Positions 60,779-64,000 of a stretch of 64,000 nucleotides of DNA are shown here, piece by piece. The translations under genes and the position numbers were made by a program. Positions within the stretch are counted from its first letter, which is position 1, and each line of letters starts with the position of its first letter. The DNA comes from Primula veris (Eukaryota; Streptophyta; Magnoliopsida; Ericales; Primulaceae): positions 46,768,795-46,832,794 of the forward strand of contig OY821740.1 of NCBI GenBank assembly GCA_963682055.1, in the 5' to 3' direction. The notes below the pieces were generated by a model. That model was not told the DNA's origin and ran no database searches. It saw only the letters and a list, made by a program, of their open reading frames with translations.

Positions 60779-60981
60779 TGTTGTAAGATTATTGGACTAT
60801 TGGGCTTATTCTTTATGGACCCAAGTGGACTTGTAACCCTACCCCTCTATTTATATAAAGAGGGCTAGGGGTCTTGTATTTATTCCTCCATTCAGATATT
60901 CATTCATAATAAAGACTATACCGTTTTCCCCCCTCTCTACTTCTGTCTCCCTATATACGTAGCTAATAGTGTATTACAACA
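60779..60981 (+). repeat. 3' LTR of the copia element
   Basis: 203 bp, the same length and termini as the 5' LTR, immediately after the polypurine tract. Differences from the 5' LTR are substitutions only, several of them in a TTCCCCCCTC patch. Confidence 0.92.
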
Positions 60982-60986
60982 AAAAC

Positions 60987-61596
60987 TTTGTTTTACATAA
61001 AACTGTTAACTAAATTTTTAATGATGAAACAGTAATGAAATCTTTGAAAATTACTATTTAAAACCTTGGTTTGGTAGTTACACGGATTTGTTTGGCTGCC
61101 GCATTTAAACCCAAGAATTAGATTTCTAGTATGTTTTTAAAGTATGGCCTGCAAAAAAAACAATATGTATTGATTAGATTATTAATTATTAATTGGAAAT
61201 AATTAACTTTGTTAAAGTCAACAGTAATGTGATTCTTAAATGTAACATGCTTATTGTCATTTAAAATATTTTTAAGAGATTCGGTGACATTAGTTAACAA
61301 TAAAAAAATAACACAATTATTATGTATGCTCTTGTACGTTATTTTTGTTGAGTCTGGGATACAAATATACGAAGAAATTAAGTACCAGTCCCCCACTTTC
61401 TTTTAAAAAATTTAAGCAAAAATCCTGTGGTTTATTAAACAGAAGGACTATCATATCCTTAATAAATACACGTTATAATTAATCAGAGCAGCTAATTAAT
61501 AATTAAATATTGGTTGCGACCATGATTTATTTTTCTACTTTTATGGGGAGGGAATCAACCATAGCCTCCTATTTTTGAACTGTGGATTATGGGTGA
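60987..61596. other. intergenic DNA, no gene seen
   Basis: AT-rich spacer between the retrotransposon and the kinase gene. It should contain the kinase 3' untranslated region next to 61596. Confidence 0.45.
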
Positions 61597-64000
61597 CTAG
61601 GCTAGCCCTAGTGGATTCCCGACCATGCTTCTCTGTCTTTCGTTTCTCAAAGCCGAACACCAATCTTTTGTTTCTACCACCTCTTCTTGATGTACCTCCT
61701 TTTCTTTGGATTCGATTTGACGATTTTCTTCATCGCTTTCGCTCTCATAGCTAAAAACATCACTATAACTATCACTTTCCGTATTAGTTTCTTCCTCGTT
61801 GTAGTCGTTCATTTGATCTGTAGCTGGCTGATATGGAAGATAAGCTGGTGAAGATTTAGAAAACATTAGACTTGAAGCCGCTTGAGGTGGAGATAAAGCG
61901 TGAGCTTGAGCTGGAGTTTGTGGCCGATTCGGTAACTTTTCGTGACTGGACCTGAAATTCATACATAGAAGTTAGAATGGGAAATTAATATGGAACCTGA
62001 TCATAAGAAAACATATATGCGTAAAACAATGACACACAATTGTATACAATCATGACGATCCGAATATGAAATAAATTATAGGGTCTGAACTTTGAAACAT
62101 GAATTCGAATAAGAAAGGAAGCTGATAATAATATTATTAATAATAATAAAGAAGCATTTTACTATTATGGTTTCGTCATCTATGAACAAACTAGGTGATC
62201 TATGCTAGCCTTATGTTTTTTAGAAACAACAAAACTTTAAGCTTTCATGTTTGGACTGCAAAAATCATGTAAAGCTGCCTCAAAGTAGTTTGCAAATTTT
62301 AAGCTTTTCAGCAACGCAGAACAAGTAATCTATCTCTACCTAGTTTCTTCTCTCGCTAAAACAGGATCTGGTTGAGGTGCAATATCATAGGTTGGCGCCG
62401 CAGCTGGCTGAGGTGGCACTAAAACTGTATCCGGAATCGAAGCTTGCTTGTGTAGAGCTGGGGCAGGATCTTGCTGAGGTGGTGCTTGTTCGGGTCCCTG
62501 GCCAAGGAAGCTGAGAGCTGTGACAACATCGCTTATTAAGGGACGGACCGAGGCTTCGTCTTGAAGGCACATTGAGGCTATGGCAACTACTTGGTTCAAG
62601 CTCTTTATTGGAAAATTCCCTTCAAGGAGCGGATCGGCTAGTTCTGGATATTTACTTGGGTCTCCGAAATATTGTTCGGCCTGCTCACATTCAAGCCAAT
62701 AAACTCATCAGAAATATTAAAAGATACTGCATCGATTGTGACCAAGTTGTCTTTCAAAAAAAGCTGTTGACTGAAAATACGTCGACCATATTATGACATA
62801 CGATTAGAGTACCGTACTAATGTAGTTATATTAGGCATTGACAAAAGCTTTAACATACGTAAAACTCACCCAAGAAACTAAATTTTGCTCATCGATCTTC
62901 CTTGTGGGGTCGACTGCTCTTCTTCCAGTGATCATCTCTAATAAAACTACACCAAAACTATACACATCCGATTTCAAACTGAGTTGGCCTGTTCTCTGAT
63001 ACTCTGGGGCACAATAACCGTAAGTTCCCATTACCCTTGAAGATACATGTGTTTTTTCTCCAAGGGGGCCGAGTTTCGCTAGCCCAAAGTCGGACAATTT
63101 TGCGTTATAATCCTTGTCGAGTAAAATATTGGATGTCTTTAAATCACGGTATATTACAGGAGGGTTGGCTTTATCGTGTAAATATTCGAGACCTTTAGCA
63201 GCATCTAGAGCGATTTTCAACCTTGTGAACCAATTTAAAGGAGTATCCTCTGGCTGAAGATCTGCATAATCTAGTTTAAGTCTGCTGGATTTGGAATATA
63301 AATGCTCGATTTAAGCAGATTACTAAGTGTCATATGTTTTCACCTATGATAATGCACATCTCAAGGAAATTATGAACAAATGTTTCTAGAACAGCTCAGC
63401 ATTTATATTTTTCGACCATATGCATTGCAACTTAGGAGCAAAAATAGAAGTCGCTAAATAAAAATTGTGACAAGAACAAGCTTTTAATTACAGCCCTATC
63501 CCATAGTATTACAGCCCTATCACATAGTAGGTCATGATTCGTTTTCTTAACATGTAAAATTGGTAGAATGGAACTTTAGTTGAGTGTTGAGGGCTTGTTT
63601 GACAGTAACTTTTAAGCTATAAGCTGGCTTCTTTGAGATTAGAAAAACCAACTCTATTTGTCCAGCTTTTCGGATAGAAAACAAGAAGAAAATATGGGTT
63701 ACTAAGCTAGTCAAGTTCATGGTGTAGTTAAATAAAGCAAAAACTCGAAGTTATTGTACACTAAACAAGCCCTGAATTGAAATTGGAAAAACTGACAAGG
63801 AAACTACCGAGTAAATGATCTTCTAAAGATCCCAATTGCATGAACTCGTAAACCAAAAGCCTTTGATCTCCATCAGCACAATACCCTACAAGCTTTACCA
63901 GATTCGGATGATCCATATGGCTCAGCATCAAAACCTCAACTAAAAACTCTTTGTTCCCTTGCATACCATTCCGATCAAGTTGCTTTACAGCTACTGTCTG
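61597..64000 (-). CDS. PBL-type receptor-like cytoplasmic kinase (class VII), 5' end outside window
   Basis: RLCK-VII/PBL kinases relay signals from receptor kinases at the plasma membrane. Visible exons are 63808 to beyond 64000, 62870-63261, 62340-62680 and 61597-61951. Exon order gives [20 protein letters not shown] (ATP-binding Lys), [16 protein letters not shown], the catalytic loop [14 protein letters not shown] (the YRD form usual in this class), [16 protein letters not shown] and [17 protein letters not shown]. After the kinase domain (ending near VVTALSFL) comes a Pro/Gln/Ala-rich tail, then an acidic Ser/Glu-rich stretch ([20 protein letters not shown]) and the stop. The N-terminal region with a possible acylation site lies beyond the window. 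All visible kinase residues are intact. The long acidic tail is notable. Which receptor it serves cannot be told. Confidence 0.9.

Larger units (their letters stand above)
52543..60981 (+). mobile_element. Ty1/copia LTR retrotransposon with degraded interior, 8.4 kb
   Basis: Two 203-bp LTRs bound the element. Both start TGTTGTAAG and end TTACAACA. A purine tract (AAAGGGGGAG) lies directly before the 3' LTR, and a TTATCAGCAC motif, a probable primer-binding site, follows the 5' LTR closely. Domains are recognisable only as fragments. Integrase lies near 56235-56310 (MVDASTIWSH). Reverse transcriptase lies near 57700-57900 (YLYENLDKEI, MKVP, SERMCYTRLSEYL, broken by stops). RNase H lies near 58400-58640 (GYTDAGYLSDPHKGYS, KAISWRS, TRECIWLRA). 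Integrase before reverse transcriptase is the copia order. No frame survives intact. Flanking 5-mers are AAAAT and AAAAC. The element cannot move on its own. Confidence 0.9.

Overview
This is eukaryotic, almost certainly eudicot plant, nuclear DNA. It is AT-rich and intron-rich, with GT-AG introns of 0.1 to 4 kb. The genes belong to plant families: a KRP/ICK CDK inhibitor, a LEUNIG-type co-repressor, a COMT-like O-methyltransferase, an FBA-type F-box protein and a class VII receptor-like cytoplasmic kinase. Non-autonomous transposons fill the gaps. I cannot name the species.

Layout. 2.1-6.2 kb (-): a casein kinase 1 pseudogene that keeps its intron/exon structure but has stops and lost catalytic residues; a hAT-like insertion sits in one intron. 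6.3-7.6 kb: a Mutator-like foldback element. 9.0-13.7 kb (-): a complete three-exon KRP gene with a 4 kb first intron made partly of degenerate copies of its own exon 1. 14.9-15.8 kb: a second, older Mutator-like element. 19.4-20.6 kb (-): an intact intronless F-box gene. 21.1-22.4 kb (-): a truncated quiescin sulfhydryl oxidase relic. 24.2-24.8 kb (-): a decayed F-box paralogue with duplicated upstream DNA. 25.6-27.7 kb: a nearly perfect 2 kb palindrome, a foldback Mutator-like element with a perfect 9-bp target duplication. 29.3-31.0 kb (+): an intact four-exon O-methyltransferase.

31.8-41.6 kb (-): a complete 17-exon LEUNIG_HOMOLOG gene (774 codons by my splice model), convergent with the methyltransferase. 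Its intron 1 also holds decayed copies of exon 1. 42.7-43.2 kb: a tandem repeat. 48.1-51.3 kb (-): a three-exon EamA/DMT-type transporter with a tRNA-derived SINE in one intron and a terminal-inverted-repeat element in the other. 52.5-61.0 kb: an 8.4 kb Ty1/copia LTR retrotransposon with 203-bp LTRs, a shredded coding region, an internal 52-bp minisatellite and a foreign insert carrying a CGATCGGTCG cluster. 61.6 kb to the window end (-): the 3' part of a PBL-type protein kinase gene.

The genes are unrelated housekeeping, regulatory and specialised-metabolism genes and do not form an operon or pathway. The striking content is structural: several Mutator-like foldback elements with 9-bp duplications, two genes with exon-1 copies inside intron 1, and a retrotransposon whose LTRs are far better preserved than its coding interior. 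All splice models were built by eye from GT-AG sites, reading frame and family similarity.
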